A stretch of 64,000 bases of DNA. It comes from Saccharomycopsis malanga. Its lineage: Eukaryota; Ascomycota; Saccharomycetes; Ascoideales; Saccharomycopsidaceae. Position numbers and translations under genes: made by a program. Below the pieces are notes generated by a model. It did no database searches and was not told where the DNA came from. It worked only from the letters and a program-made list of their open reading frames with translations. The first letter of the stretch is position 1. Each line of letters opens with the position of its first letter. The DNA lies in the NCBI GenBank assembly GCA_004014935.1, contig CP025321.1, forward strand, positions 868,001-932,000, given 5' to 3'. This document shows positions 21,238 to 30,360 of the stretch, one piece after another.

Positions 21238-22383
21238 CCTTACTATTGCCAAGTGGCCGAGTTGGTTGAGCCATGCGCCACACAAAATAGTGCAGAATAG
21301 TGCAGAATAATGCAGAAAACCAAGTGTGGCGTTCCTCACTTTGGTTTTTTGACTCAATTCGCGCTGTTGACGTTTTGAAGTAATCCTTAAACATTTTATT
21401 GGATTAAATTTGAACTATACAGGTTAATTTGACTCAAAAAAGCATACAATAGTATCTTAAAATTTTTTACTATATTCTAGTACTATTTGTGATAAAACAA
21501 AATTAGCTTTGGGCATAAATATTTGATATAATGGAAAATTGTCAGTTTTGACAAAAAGTTGATTCTTTTAAGCCATATTCTAGAGTTTTTATAGCAGCCC
21601 AAATCTAACAAATATTATATTTATATACTCCTCAAACCCTAGAGTTTTATGCCGTGTAGTTGGTTTTGAGATTTGGCCTCTATATATTATTTAATAATAA
21701 GAAAGTACCATTTTGTCGAAAATAACGTATAATTTGATAGAAACCGCATTATTCACCCCTCACGGATAGTTTCTTTATTTCTTAATGTTATTTCATAGTT
21801 TTTAAGGGTTTTAAATTTTATTTGTGACTTTTCAAAAGTTCGAATGAGCTTTTATTTTAAAGAATCACATATCTCAAGAGCTACAAAAAAGTATTGTTTA
21901 TTATAGCTTCTCAGAGGAACTAATATTTGATCATAATCATTTTTATTGACAAACTAGAATATTTCAACTTCCGCTATACTTTGAATATTTTATTGGGCTC
22001 AGAAAATGCATAATGTACTGATTAATAAGCTTTATAGCTCTGCTCAGGGGAGTCCGTTTTGAAAAAACTTTTGTTCCTCTTAAGTTGAAGTTTCAAATGC
22101 TTCAATGTTGCTTTGACTTTAGAATTTTGTTTTTTTGCTGCTCTTGTTTCTGAGTTGCTTTATTACATTCTTGTGGAAGTTGTATAATGACTGTAATTGG
22201 TGATAAACTTTGGCTTTTTTTTAAAGGGTAAAATTTCATAGTTGAAAGCCTAAATCAAGAATGAAGCAAAAAGCTACAATTTTTAGATCATGTTTCTCTA
22301 TACAAATAGTGGTATGTGATTTAAAATGTGTATTGAAATAATATAATGAACACTCGACTTGATGTTGCTATTATTATTATATT
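21238..22383 (+). mobile_element. L-family repeat element, copy L2
   Basis: The head CCTTACTATTGCCAAGTGGCCGAGTTGG is followed by the CGCCACAC/GTGTGGCG stem, with three 10-bp repeats (AATAGTGCAG twice, then AATAATGCAG) in the loop. The body matches L1 and L3 with scattered differences. It ends in a TATTATTATTATATT tail at about 22370-22383. No ORF longer than the head-spanning 63 codons is seen. Confidence 0.7.
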
Positions 22384-22426
22384 AACCCATCGGCTGTTTA
22401 CAAAAAGACGGGGATCAGATTCAAAT

Positions 22427-22547
22427 AATTAGGACATGGTTGGGTTTTCCCCACTGGGTTTCACCAAGTCCCCTTAGACATAGCGCGTATATACGAAACT
22501 GATATATACTGGGCTTGAAATATATGATATTATTATTATTATTATAA
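22427..22547 (+). mobile_element. S-family element, 3' half only (copy S3)
   Basis: The copy begins GGACATGGTTGGGTTTTCCCC and carries the clean family 3' end: CTGGGTTTCACCAAGTCCCC, GACATAGCGCGTATATACGAAACTG, TACTGGGCTTGAAATATATG and an (ATT)6 tail. The 5' truncation fits incomplete reverse transcription. A 12-bp direct repeat follows at 22552. Confidence 0.65.
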
Positions 22548-22601
22548 CATTAGTACGAGAGAGAGTTTAAGAAGTCAAGCAACGTTATATAATGACAAGA
22601 C

Positions 22602-24449
22602 TCAGAATGCCCATTTTTGTAAAAAAGTATTTTGATCATCATTCTCAGAGGCGCTAATTTTCGTCCATGTTTCAAACTCTAAGGCCATCATGTTTTCGTT
22701 TTTAATTCTTCTAGAGCTTTCACTGTCCAAAAGGCCCTTATAATTCCAATCCAAAAAGTCTTCAATGTTGTAGCTTGCCTTGGTGAAAGGGTTAGAATAA
22801 ATCTTGGCCAAAGTAGCGACGTTTGGATGGTAATGTGTGGACAATGTTTCAAATTCCCACAAAGAAGAGTCTATGGCATTTGTCAAAGAAGGATTAGTTT
22901 CTTTCTGATTGAACGGATCAATGTAGTTTTCCAACTGGCTGTCGTCTAAAAGAGGATTATGTATTAGGATCATACAACTTGGATGTCTTTTGAGCAAGTT
23001 GTATACAAACGGCAAAACAATCACAATACCACCTGGGTTGTTGAATACGGATAGTCTCGCCAACCGTTTGATGAATGAGGCTACAATGGCCGCTGGCAAG
23101 TGTGTAGAAGACAAAAAGAGGTCCAAAAGTCTGAAGAACCGTGATCTAAAACGATTATTTAGAATGTCTGGATTTGCACAGAGAGCATACAACTTTTCGT
23201 AGAATGATGGATATTCCAAATTTTTTTTCTGCAACAATTGAAACAAACCATTCAAAGCCAAGACTTGGACTATGAGCACGTCGTTGTTGTCGTAGCATGA
23301 AGTCAAAAAGTCCATGAGATGCTCTGGCTTTGTCAAGTATGGTATGACACGCTTGTGTATTATTTGTAGGGTGGTTTTCAACTGGGAAATGTGAATACCG
23401 GGAAAGGAAAGTATGAGAAGCCAGCTTTTAGTGAACAAGGACTTGTAGACAGAATATTTTTGGACTGACACTGGAGGATTAGGAACAAACGTATCTTCCA
23501 AGCCAAACTCTTCGTCGTCAGAAGCATCTATAGCAGAATCATCGTCATCTTCGTCGTCAGAGAGTCCAACATCATCTTCATCAGATTTGGTAGACTTGCT
23601 AGTATTTGATTCCTCCTCATTTGGGCCGTAAAATATCGAATGAAAAAAATCCTCTTGCATTAAAGTCAACCACTTTGAATAGAATACCTTTACAATATCT
23701 TGATTGAAATTTCCAGAATCGAGCTGTCTCTTATGTTCTTCCAACACATTCAACACCAGACTCAAGAAGTAGTACTTAAGGTCCTTGAATTTGTTGAGAT
23801 AGCTTACGCTGAAGAAGTCAAGCAACACATTATTGTTAGTTCCGTCTGGTAAGACCTCGCCATTGATTGATTCAAAAAACAAAGCTTTGACAAGCGACTC
23901 GTACATCTGAGCAGGGAAATAAGCTTCGTCTTCGTTTTTTGGGGCCCAAAGACTAGATTCAAGCTTTACAAGATCCATGTAAACTTCGAGAGCTTGGAAG
24001 AGAATTTCACTGTCGTATTTGAAGTTTCTTACAAAGGACAACAATATCAACTTGAAACTTTCGTATCTAGCTTTCAACCACTTGTTCAACACCACCTTCT
24101 TCGGGTCCTTTTCGTTTTTCACTGATTTTACCAACAACTTTGTTTGAATAAAGTTTTCAAACGTCTTGAATAACGAAAAAGTCAACACTCTACATTGTTC
24201 TTCGTATTTTTCCACGGCCTTGTTACTGCTCTTTCCTACTAAAACAGTATAGACCTTTTCAAAGCCTGAAAGCAACAATGCAAGATCATTCACATTCTTT
24301 GGTGAGGCTTTGGTCGACTGATACAACTTTTTAATCTCTTCTATGGAAGGAACTTCATCCTTTGTGTCTTTCTTGGGCTGCTTTTTCACCCTGGAATGTG
24401 ACTTGCTACTTTGTTTGACAACCTTCGATGGCATTTTTACTTTCCCCAT
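22602..24449 (-). CDS. NOC4: Noc4, 40S ribosome-biogenesis factor (CBF/Mak21 family)
   Basis: Nucleolar protein that, with Nop14, is needed for 18S rRNA maturation and export of the 40S precursor. Of 615 aa, the N-terminus is Lys-rich (MGKVKMPSKVVKQSSKSHSRVKK, nucleolar-type). A helical-repeat body follows, with an acidic insert at about 295-330 (DEDDVGLSDDEDDDD). The conserved C-terminal CBF/Noc4 domain spans about 385-600: VLALNGLFQLLQKKNLEYPSFYEKLYALC and RFRSRFFRLLDLFLSSTHLP, then LPFVYNLLKRHPSC and the terminal SSLWEFETLSTHYHPNVATLAKIYSNPF. The start at 24449 is the first ATG; M6 is also possible. Divergent from DOA1. Confidence 0.92.
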   Translation of the reverse strand: MGKVKMPSKVVKQSSKSHSRVKKQPKKDTKDEVPSIEEIKKLYQSTKASPKNVNDLALLLSGFEKVYTVLVGKSSNKAVEKYEEQCRVLTFSLFKTFENFIQTKLLVKSVKNEKDPKKVVLNKWLKARYESFKLILLSFVRNFKYDSEILFQALEVYMDLVKLESSLWAPKNEDEAYFPAQMYESLVKALFFESINGEVLPDGTNNNVLLDFFSVSYLNKFKDLKYYFLSLVLNVLEEHKRQLDSGNFNQDIVKVFYSKWLTLMQEDFFHSIFYGPNEEESNTSKSTKSDEDDVGLSDDEDDDDSAIDASDDEEFGLEDTFVPNPPVSVQKYSVYKSLFTKSWLLILSFPGIHISQLKTTLQIIHKRVIPYLTKPEHLMDFLTSCYDNNDVLIVQVLALNGLFQLLQKKNLEYPSFYEKLYALCANPDILNNRFRSRFFRLLDLFLSSTHLPAAIVASFIKRLARLSVFNNPGGIVIVLPFVYNLLKRHPSCMILIHNPLLDDSQLENYIDPFNQKETNPSLTNAIDSSLWEFETLSTHYHPNVATLAKIYSNPFTKASYNIEDFLDWNYKGLLDSESSRRIKNENMMALEFETWTKISASENDDQNTFLQKWAF

Positions 24450-24727
24450 TATAACCTGATGAAATTATATCCTGCCAATAAACAATTAAAATGTTCTTTA
24501 ATACTCTTCTCTTCAGTGTATACACTGAAATTTTTTTTCAGATCCGCCAAAACGGTACATACCACCGATGAGTGCCGGGTAACGGAGGATTTTCAATAGG
24601 TGTTGGCAGGGGCGGGGGTACTTATAGGGAAAATGAAGCAATAATAATCAAAGAAGAGGCAATTGGATGTTCAAAGAGGCAATTGAATGTCCAAAGAGGC
24701 AATTGGATTTTAAGATTTTGTAATAAA
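24450..24727. promoter_or_regulatory. Divergent promoter NOC4/DOA1
   Basis: The start codons are 278 bp apart. The DOA1 side is purine-rich and carries three tandem 20-bp repeats (24656-24715). The frame is open upstream of the DOA1 ATG to 24572, but only from a GTG and with low-complexity residues, so it is not counted as coding. Confidence 0.5.
24656..24715 (+). repeat. Three tandem 20-bp repeats in the DOA1 leader
   Basis: The unit GAGGCAATTGGATGTTCAAA occurs three times with exact 20-bp spacing. There are one to six changes between copies. The array ends 12 bp before the DOA1 start codon, so it probably lies in the 5' UTR. Confidence 0.85.
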
Positions 24728-26707
24728 ATGGTGTTTAAGGAATACAAGTTGTCAGCTACGCTCAAGGGGCATGATCTGGATGTGAAAGATGTTGCTGCGT
24801 TTGGCGATGAGATTATAGTGTCGGTATCGAGAGATGGCAAGGTTTTGATATGGAAAAAAGAGCTTGATGGCAGCTGGAGTTCCTTTTTGGCTCTGAAATT
24901 GGATGTGTTCGTCAATGCAGTTGCTATGGTGGATGAGACGGAAGGGCAATTCGTTGCGTCAGCAGGACAGGATGCGATTATCAATCTTACCAATTTGGGA
25001 AAAGCGTTGGTATATCCAGCGTCGGGCAACTTGTTTGATGAGCCGCACTTTGTATTGGCTGGCCATGAAAAGAATGTTTGTTCGTTAGCGTCGTTCGGCA
25101 ACGGAGATTCAAGCTTAATGATATCAGGTTCCTGGGACACTCATGCGATTGTCTGGGAGAACCATGTTGAAAAGTACAGGTTGGTGGGACACCGGGCAGC
25201 AGTGTGGGATGCTCAATTTGTAAGTGGGACGCAATATCTTACTGCTTCAGCTGACCAAACCGTCAAATTGTGGGAAGGAGCAAAATTGATAAAGACTTTC
25301 ACCAATATTCACCAAGATGTCATCAGATCGTTGGTGGTATTAGACCAAAACACATTTATTTCTGCTTCCAACGACGGCATCATCAACATTGTTGACATAC
25401 CTTCTGGCAAGGTGGTGAAACGCTTGGCGGGTCACACTAGTTTTATATACAAGATTAAGCTTTTGGACGAGCTGACGTTGGTCAGTTGTGGAGAAGATAA
25501 AATCATCAAGATTTGGGACTTAAAGACCGGCAGACCTTTGCAGACATTGTATGTGCCAAGCATATCTGTATGGTCTTTGGCGGTTTTGAAAAACAAGGAC
25601 ATTGCTGTGGGTGGCAGTGATGCTGCTGTTCGGGTATTTTCGGCTGACCCGCAACGAATAGACGACGTAGCACACAGCCAGTTGTTGGAGGAGACACTGA
25701 GCCAGGCCGTGAATCCCCAGGCCCTTGACGAGTCAAAGCTTTCGGGGCCGGAAGCGCTCGAAACACCCGGCAATAAGGAAGGGAAAACCATCATTGTCAA
25801 GTCGCCAACAGGAATTGTCGAAGCATACCTGTGGTCCAACAATCACTGGCAAAAGATCGGGGAGGTTTTGGGTGCTGCGGGAAACAGCCAGGTTTCCACG
25901 GGAAACAAGGTTGAGTACATGGGGAAAAACTATGATTTCGTGTTTGATGTAGACGTAAAGGACAATGCTCCTCCATTGAAATTACCATATAACTTAAACG
26001 ACAATGTCTATGCTGTTGCAGAAAAGTTTCTAGCTGACAACGATCTACCTACTAGTTATAAACAGCAAGTGGTTGACTTTATCATGCAGAACACCCAGGG
26101 TGTGCAACTTGGCCAACCGGCCGGAAGCACTTATGATCCATATGCTGACAGAAACCCTTCTGACCAAAATGGCTCTTTCACCACCTTTGAGTCTTTCAAA
26201 AAACAGCTATTTATCAATGGCATAGAGGCTTACAACGCCAAGGTCGACTTGTCCGCCAAACTCTCGCGTAGTGACCTCAATGAGATCGATACGTTATTGG
26301 ACAATGTAAACAGCTCCTCTAATGCTGCCAAATTATATGAGTATGCTGGTCCACTTGCCGATAAGGGTGAATTGGTAGGTTATGATTTGCTCAGAGTAAT
26401 CATCAAACAACTCCCCTTTGATGATGAGTTAGAGGCTCTATTGCTCAAAGGCTTGGCATTGTTAAGCCGCGATCAAGTTGCCAACACCGATGTCGCAAAG
26501 TTGGTGGTTATCGGCAGATGCTTCTGCAACTTGTTGGCTAATAATGCAAACAACGAAAAAAAAGTAACCAAAAACTTGGTGCTGCAATCACAGCTTAATG
26601 ATTTCTACAAAACAAAAGTTGAAAACAACTCAAATGTTAAGGATACGGTCAAAGCCAAGTTTTTTGCTACCATAGAGGCCCTTAAAAATAACCTTCTGTT
26701 GTTATAG
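24728..26707 (+). CDS. DOA1: Doa1/Ufd3 (PLAA), Cdc48 ubiquitin-binding cofactor
   Basis: WD-repeat cofactor of the Cdc48 ATPase that binds ubiquitin and acts in ubiquitin recycling, ribophagy and membrane-protein turnover. The start at 24728 (MVFKEYKLSATLKGHDLDVKDV) matches the family; upstream open frame lacks an ATG. Of 659 aa, the first 295 form a WD40 propeller (GSWDTHAIVWE, TASADQTVKLWE, SCGEDKIIKIWDL). The PFU ubiquitin-binding domain lies at about 350-450 (WQKIGEVLGAAGNS, YDFVFDVDV). The rest is the PUL armadillo domain that binds the Cdc48 tail. Single exon. Confidence 0.94.
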   Translation: MVFKEYKLSATLKGHDLDVKDVAAFGDEIIVSVSRDGKVLIWKKELDGSWSSFLALKLDVFVNAVAMVDETEGQFVASAGQDAIINLTNLGKALVYPASGNLFDEPHFVLAGHEKNVCSLASFGNGDSSLMISGSWDTHAIVWENHVEKYRLVGHRAAVWDAQFVSGTQYLTASADQTVKLWEGAKLIKTFTNIHQDVIRSLVVLDQNTFISASNDGIINIVDIPSGKVVKRLAGHTSFIYKIKLLDELTLVSCGEDKIIKIWDLKTGRPLQTLYVPSISVWSLAVLKNKDIAVGGSDAAVRVFSADPQRIDDVAHSQLLEETLSQAVNPQALDESKLSGPEALETPGNKEGKTIIVKSPTGIVEAYLWSNNHWQKIGEVLGAAGNSQVSTGNKVEYMGKNYDFVFDVDVKDNAPPLKLPYNLNDNVYAVAEKFLADNDLPTSYKQQVVDFIMQNTQGVQLGQPAGSTYDPYADRNPSDQNGSFTTFESFKKQLFINGIEAYNAKVDLSAKLSRSDLNEIDTLLDNVNSSSNAAKLYEYAGPLADKGELVGYDLLRVIIKQLPFDDELEALLLKGLALLSRDQVANTDVAKLVVIGRCFCNLLANNANNEKKVTKNLVLQSQLNDFYKTKVENNSNVKDTVKAKFFATIEALKNNLLLL

Positions 26708-26756
26708 GTTGTTGAATGAATTGCATGGATGTATAAATCATAAAATTAGTATAATC

Positions 26757-26943
26757 TGCTGGTGGGCCGGATGGCTCAGTGGCTAATGCTCTAGTGCTTA
26801 CTTTCAACCAATTGGGAGACAAAATTTTGATTAGCAGGGCATGGTTGGGGTTTCCCCGCTGGGTTTGACCAAGTCCCTTTAAGTATAGTTTATACGAAAC
26901 TGATATGAACTGGGTCAAAATATAAGATATTATTATTATTGCT
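26757..26943 (+). mobile_element. S-family element, copy S4
   Basis: The head CTGGTGGGCCGGATGGCTCAGTGGCTAATGCTC carries an intact A-box TGGCTCAGTGG. The internal CTTTCAACCAATTGGGAGAC is shared with copy S8. The 3' end is TTTCCCCGCTGGGTTTGACCAAGTCCC, ACGAAACTGATATGAACTGGG and ATAAGATATTATTATTATT. It lies 50 bp downstream of the DOA1 stop. Confidence 0.7.
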
Positions 26944-27021
26944 TGTTAAAAAGGTCATTATCATGAAATCGAGGATGTTTCTGCAGGTATTGTATTAAAC
27001 ATCGTGCTAATCAATATCAAT

Positions 27022-27219
27022 GTAATTAGAAACGGAGTTTTACCTATTCCTGTAAAAGACGAGGAAACTGGCGAAATATGATACATATATAAAGATGAAG
27101 GCGTCCGGAAAGTAACAAACTATGACACCTTATTCAAATTAAAGCCATTTTTTAGCACCCATACTCGTAATGCTTCCTAAGTTTCTGGTGGTGCTGCCGC
27201 ATTGTTTGCCATGGAGTAG
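27022..27219 (+). pseudogene. Relic of a peroxisomal 3-ketoacyl-CoA thiolase (POT1-like)
   Basis: One frame reads VIRNGVLPIPVKDEETGEI-stop-YIYKDEGVRKVTNYDTLFKLKPFF, then STHTRNAS-stop-VSGGAAALFAME-stop. This follows the thiolase order of DEGIR, YE(T/S)LxKLKP, TAGNASQ(V)SDGAAAVLLM. TGA at 27079, TAA at 27178 and TAG at 27217 break the frame, and the sequence before and after is not recognisable. It is the mid-to-late part of a thiolase gene (about 65 codons), with no start and no catalytic His/Cys region. It lies between two repeat copies. Confidence 0.7.
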
Positions 27220-27683
27220 CTTTTTACTATGTGTAGTTGATAATGATTTTTGTTGGATCTTTCGGTGCAGTCCGCCATAAACCTGCTCCTTACTACTAGT
27301 TCTTGACTTGGTCAATTTCTACTAAAATCTATTAATATTATAATCCATCTGATTTACTCAATTTTGCTAAATTCTACCTAAATTACTCAATTTTATCAAC
27401 TATTTTCTGCTTTCAATTTTGTAACTGTTACTTCATCACAACCGTTTATCGATGTCAATGACATACCCATCTCAACTAATGATAAATGCGGTTTTCTTTT
27501 AAATATTATCCACAACACAATACTGATCTCCTAGACGAATCACAACAAGGCGTAGTATTTTTCTTAGATCACTCAACGAACCTTTTATTTCTTCTTGTAC
27601 CCTAAGCATAAATGGGCATACTATTTGCCAAAATATACTTACTAAAAGTAAAGTTATTTTTTCTTTTTGACAAAAATATACCT

Positions 27684-28705
27684 ATGCCTTACTATTGCCA
27701 AGTGGCCGAGTTGGTTGAGCCATGCGCCACACAAAATAGTGCAGAATAGTGCAGAATAATGCAGAAAAACAAGTGTGGCGTTCCTCACTTTGGTTTTTTG
27801 ACTCAATTCGCGCTGTTGACGTTTTGGAGTAATCCTTAAACATTTTATTGGATTAAATTTGAACTATACAGATTATTTTGACTCAAAAAAGCATATAATA
27901 GTATTTTAAAACTTTTTACTATACTATAGTACTATTTATAATAAAACAAAATTAGCTGTGGGCATAAATATTTGATATAACGGAAAATTGTTAATTTTGA
28001 CAAAAAGTTGATTCTTTCAACTCATACTTTTAAGTCTTTACAGCAGACCAAACCATACAAAAATTACAATTCAGCACTGTTTCAATCCTACTGTTTTTAA
28101 CTATGTACTGTTATTTGAGATTCGGTTTTTATAAATTATTTAACAGTGAGAAAATATCATTTTTTTGAAAATAATACATAATTTGTTAAAGCTAGTGTTT
28201 TTGACCTCTCAGAGAGACTCCCTTTATTTTTTGACTTGTTTCCATAGTTTTTGATTGCTTTCAGTTTTACCAATGCTTTCTTCAAGATTTTATGGAGGCT
28301 TTACTTTAAATAACACGTATCTCAAGAAATTAAAAAAGATATGGTTTATTATAGGTTCTCAGAGGAGCTTATTCTCGACAATAGTCATTATATATCGTCA
28401 AACTAGTATATTTCAACTTTCACTATACATTGAATAGATTATAGGGCTCGGTAAAGTGTTATATGCTTATTAATAAGCTTCATATCTCGGTTCAGGCGAG
28501 GCCGTTTCAAAAACACGTATATTTTCATTCAACTTAAAGTTGCAAATGGTTTGATGTTCCTTTGACTTTTATTCTTTGTTTTTTCGCTGTTCTAGTTTCG
28601 GGTTTTTTATCGAAGCTGTATATTGAGCGTGAATTGGAGATAAATTTGGCTGTTTGTTTGCTAAAAATTACAAGGTATGTTTTAGTTTTCACAATATGTC
28701 AATTG
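27684..28705 (+). mobile_element. L-family repeat element, copy L3
   Basis: It has the same head as L1/L2, with the CGCCACAC/GTGTGGCG stem and three 10-bp loop repeats. From the head to about 28110 it is almost identical to L1 and then diverges. The 3' end decays around GTATTATTACTAG; a short TATTATTA is all that is left of the tail. Confidence 0.7.
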
Positions 28706-29203
28706 TATTATTACTAGTATGATCTCCAGCTCTGCCTGTTTGCTTTTCTGAAGGCACTATGTTTTGTTTTTTTGTTAGTTGTTAATTCTTCAATATAGCT
28801 AATCGCATAAGTCTACTGGTATGAAACCATCGTTACTGTAGAGATACTAATTAGTCACTATTGGTGGGATGACAAAATGTATCATTACGAGCATGTATTA
28901 TTATTGGATGAGTGTTTTGAGTATACTGAAAATACTTTTAAATAATACAGCCATTACAACTAACTGCTAATTTGATACATACACACTTGCACTTAGAACT
29001 ATATTCTTATGCCTTTTACTCTTACAACTCTCGTTTATTCACCCGTTATTTTTCCAGTCATTCAGTCTAATATAGACAGCCTAATATGAACAGTCTAATC
29101 CTATTGATCAGCTTCCTAGTAGATTTGCCTAATGTACTTTCTACACTGATTGCTCATCAAGACTTTTTTCCACACAACGTATATTATTACTGCTAACATG
29201 AAT

Positions 29204-30202
29204 CTAAGCGGCTTCAGCAACCATGGCATCTTTAATTGTAGCAACCACAGCAGAGCTCTGGATTTTGGTGTTGCCCCCTTTACTGATGCTATACTCGATT
29301 TCACTCAAGCCTCTCAAAATTCTTATTCTTGTCTGGGGTTTGAGTTTGTATTGGTCTAAAATTTCAATGAAGCCACCGAGAATATCAATTAGAGCCAAAC
29401 CCTTGACCTTGGTGATTCTGTCAAAGTACAAGTATGCAGATGTGAAGTCCTCCTTGAGGATGGCGTCCAAGAGGGCATTGATATCATCTGGATTGGCATT
29501 GCCAATACATTCGTAAACCATTTCTTTGGATATTTTGTCGTTTTTAGGGTCATCAAGGGCAGACTGGCAAGCCTGAAGAACATTAAGAGACTTACGCATG
29601 TCTCCTTTAGACAAACGGAGCAATGACTCAATGGCATCTGGACTAGCCTGAAGCTGTTCTTTGGCACATACATATTCTATACGTTCCTTTATTGCCGATT
29701 CCTGAAGAGGCTGGAATCTGAATCTTGTGCAACGCGAGAGCAACGCAGGATTAAGTTTATGGGCATAATTGGCAAGAATAACAAACCGAGCATTTTTCGT
29801 ATACTTTTCAATAATTCGTCTAAGAGCATTCTGCGCTACATTTGTCATAGAGTCTGCCTCATCCAAAATTATCATCTTGAACCCTCGGTTGAAGATCTGC
29901 ATAGTGCTGGCAAAGTTTTTCACCTGTTCTCTGACAACATCAATACCTCTGTCGTCCGACGCATTGAGTTCTAATATCATTGACTTGTAATGCTGCGGTC
30001 CATAAATCTTCTTAGCCATTGCCAACACCGTCGACGTCTTTCCCGTGCCCGGGGGCCCATAAAACAAAAGATGTGGAAGCTTGCCCTCCTCAATGAACTT
30101 GTCCAATGTACTAACTATCTCCTTCTGCCCATATATGTCCTCCATGGAGTCTGGTCTATACTTCTCCACCCATGGCAAGTTTTCGTTCAATTTTGCGCTC
30201 AT
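29204..30202 (-). CDS. RFC3: Replication factor C subunit 3
   Basis: AAA+ subunit of the RFC clamp loader that opens PCNA and places it on primed DNA; it is also shared by the checkpoint RFC complexes that load the Rad17 clamp. Of 332 aa: N-terminal LPWVEKYRP signature, Walker A GPPGTGKTS (49-57), Walker B LDEADSM (113-119), sensor ILANYAHKLNPAL and arginine-finger SRC motif LLSRCTRFRFQPL (about 154-166). The order and the GDMRKSLNVLQACQ segment fit Rfc3 rather than Rfc2/4/5. Start at 30202. An MCB element stands upstream. Confidence 0.95.
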   Translation of the reverse strand: MSAKLNENLPWVEKYRPDSMEDIYGQKEIVSTLDKFIEEGKLPHLLFYGPPGTGKTSTVLAMAKKIYGPQHYKSMILELNASDDRGIDVVREQVKNFASTMQIFNRGFKMIILDEADSMTNVAQNALRRIIEKYTKNARFVILANYAHKLNPALLSRCTRFRFQPLQESAIKERIEYVCAKEQLQASPDAIESLLRLSKGDMRKSLNVLQACQSALDDPKNDKISKEMVYECIGNANPDDINALLDAILKEDFTSAYLYFDRITKVKGLALIDILGGFIEILDQYKLKPQTRIRILRGLSEIEYSISKGGNTKIQSSAVVATIKDAMVAEAA

Positions 30203-30303
30203 ATTGATCTCCGGATATGTTTAATTGTATAACGTCTGCTATTTAATCAAATTGTTCGACCAACCCGGCTAAATAGAAGTATTTAAAGCCAAATCATCTT
30301 CCA

Positions 30304-30360
30304 GTCGCGAAACCCGAATCATCATTATACTGAAAAATTACGCGTTGTGTCCATCACGTG
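30304..30360 (-). promoter_or_regulatory. MCB and CACGTG elements upstream of RFC3
   Basis: ACGCGT, the MluI cell-cycle box bound by MBF, lies at 30340-30345, about 140 bp upstream of the RFC3 start. A TCGCGAAA (SCB/MCB-like) lies at about 30305-30312 and CACGTG at 30355-30360. DNA-replication genes are classical MBF targets at G1/S, so the placement fits; binding is inferred. Confidence 0.55.

Larger units (their letters stand above)
20585..22601. other. Gene-free repeat locus between FUB1 and NOC4
   Basis: The locus holds S2, L2 and S3 back to back. A 12-bp direct repeat AGTACGAGAGAG lies on both sides (20924-20935 and 22552-22563). No protein-coding ORF is seen. About 340 bp of unique DNA (20585-20923) should be the FUB1 promoter. 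Confidence 0.6.
26708..29203. other. Gene-free region DOA1-RFC3 with repeats and thiolase relic
   Basis: The region contains S4 (26757-26943), a dead thiolase fragment (27022-27219), unique AT-rich DNA to 27683, L3 (27684-28705) and about 500 bp of AT-rich sequence up to the RFC3 stop codon. No intact gene is seen. Confidence 0.6.

Noticed and set aside
21008-22547. LTR retrotransposon
   Set aside because: No TG...CA-bounded long terminal repeats, primer-binding site, polypurine tract or gag/pol coding remains were seen; S2 and S3 differ too much and S3 is truncated.
24572-24727. N-terminal extension of Doa1
   Set aside because: The upstream open frame has no ATG and encodes low-complexity sequence over the 20-bp repeats; the ATG at 24728 matches the family start.
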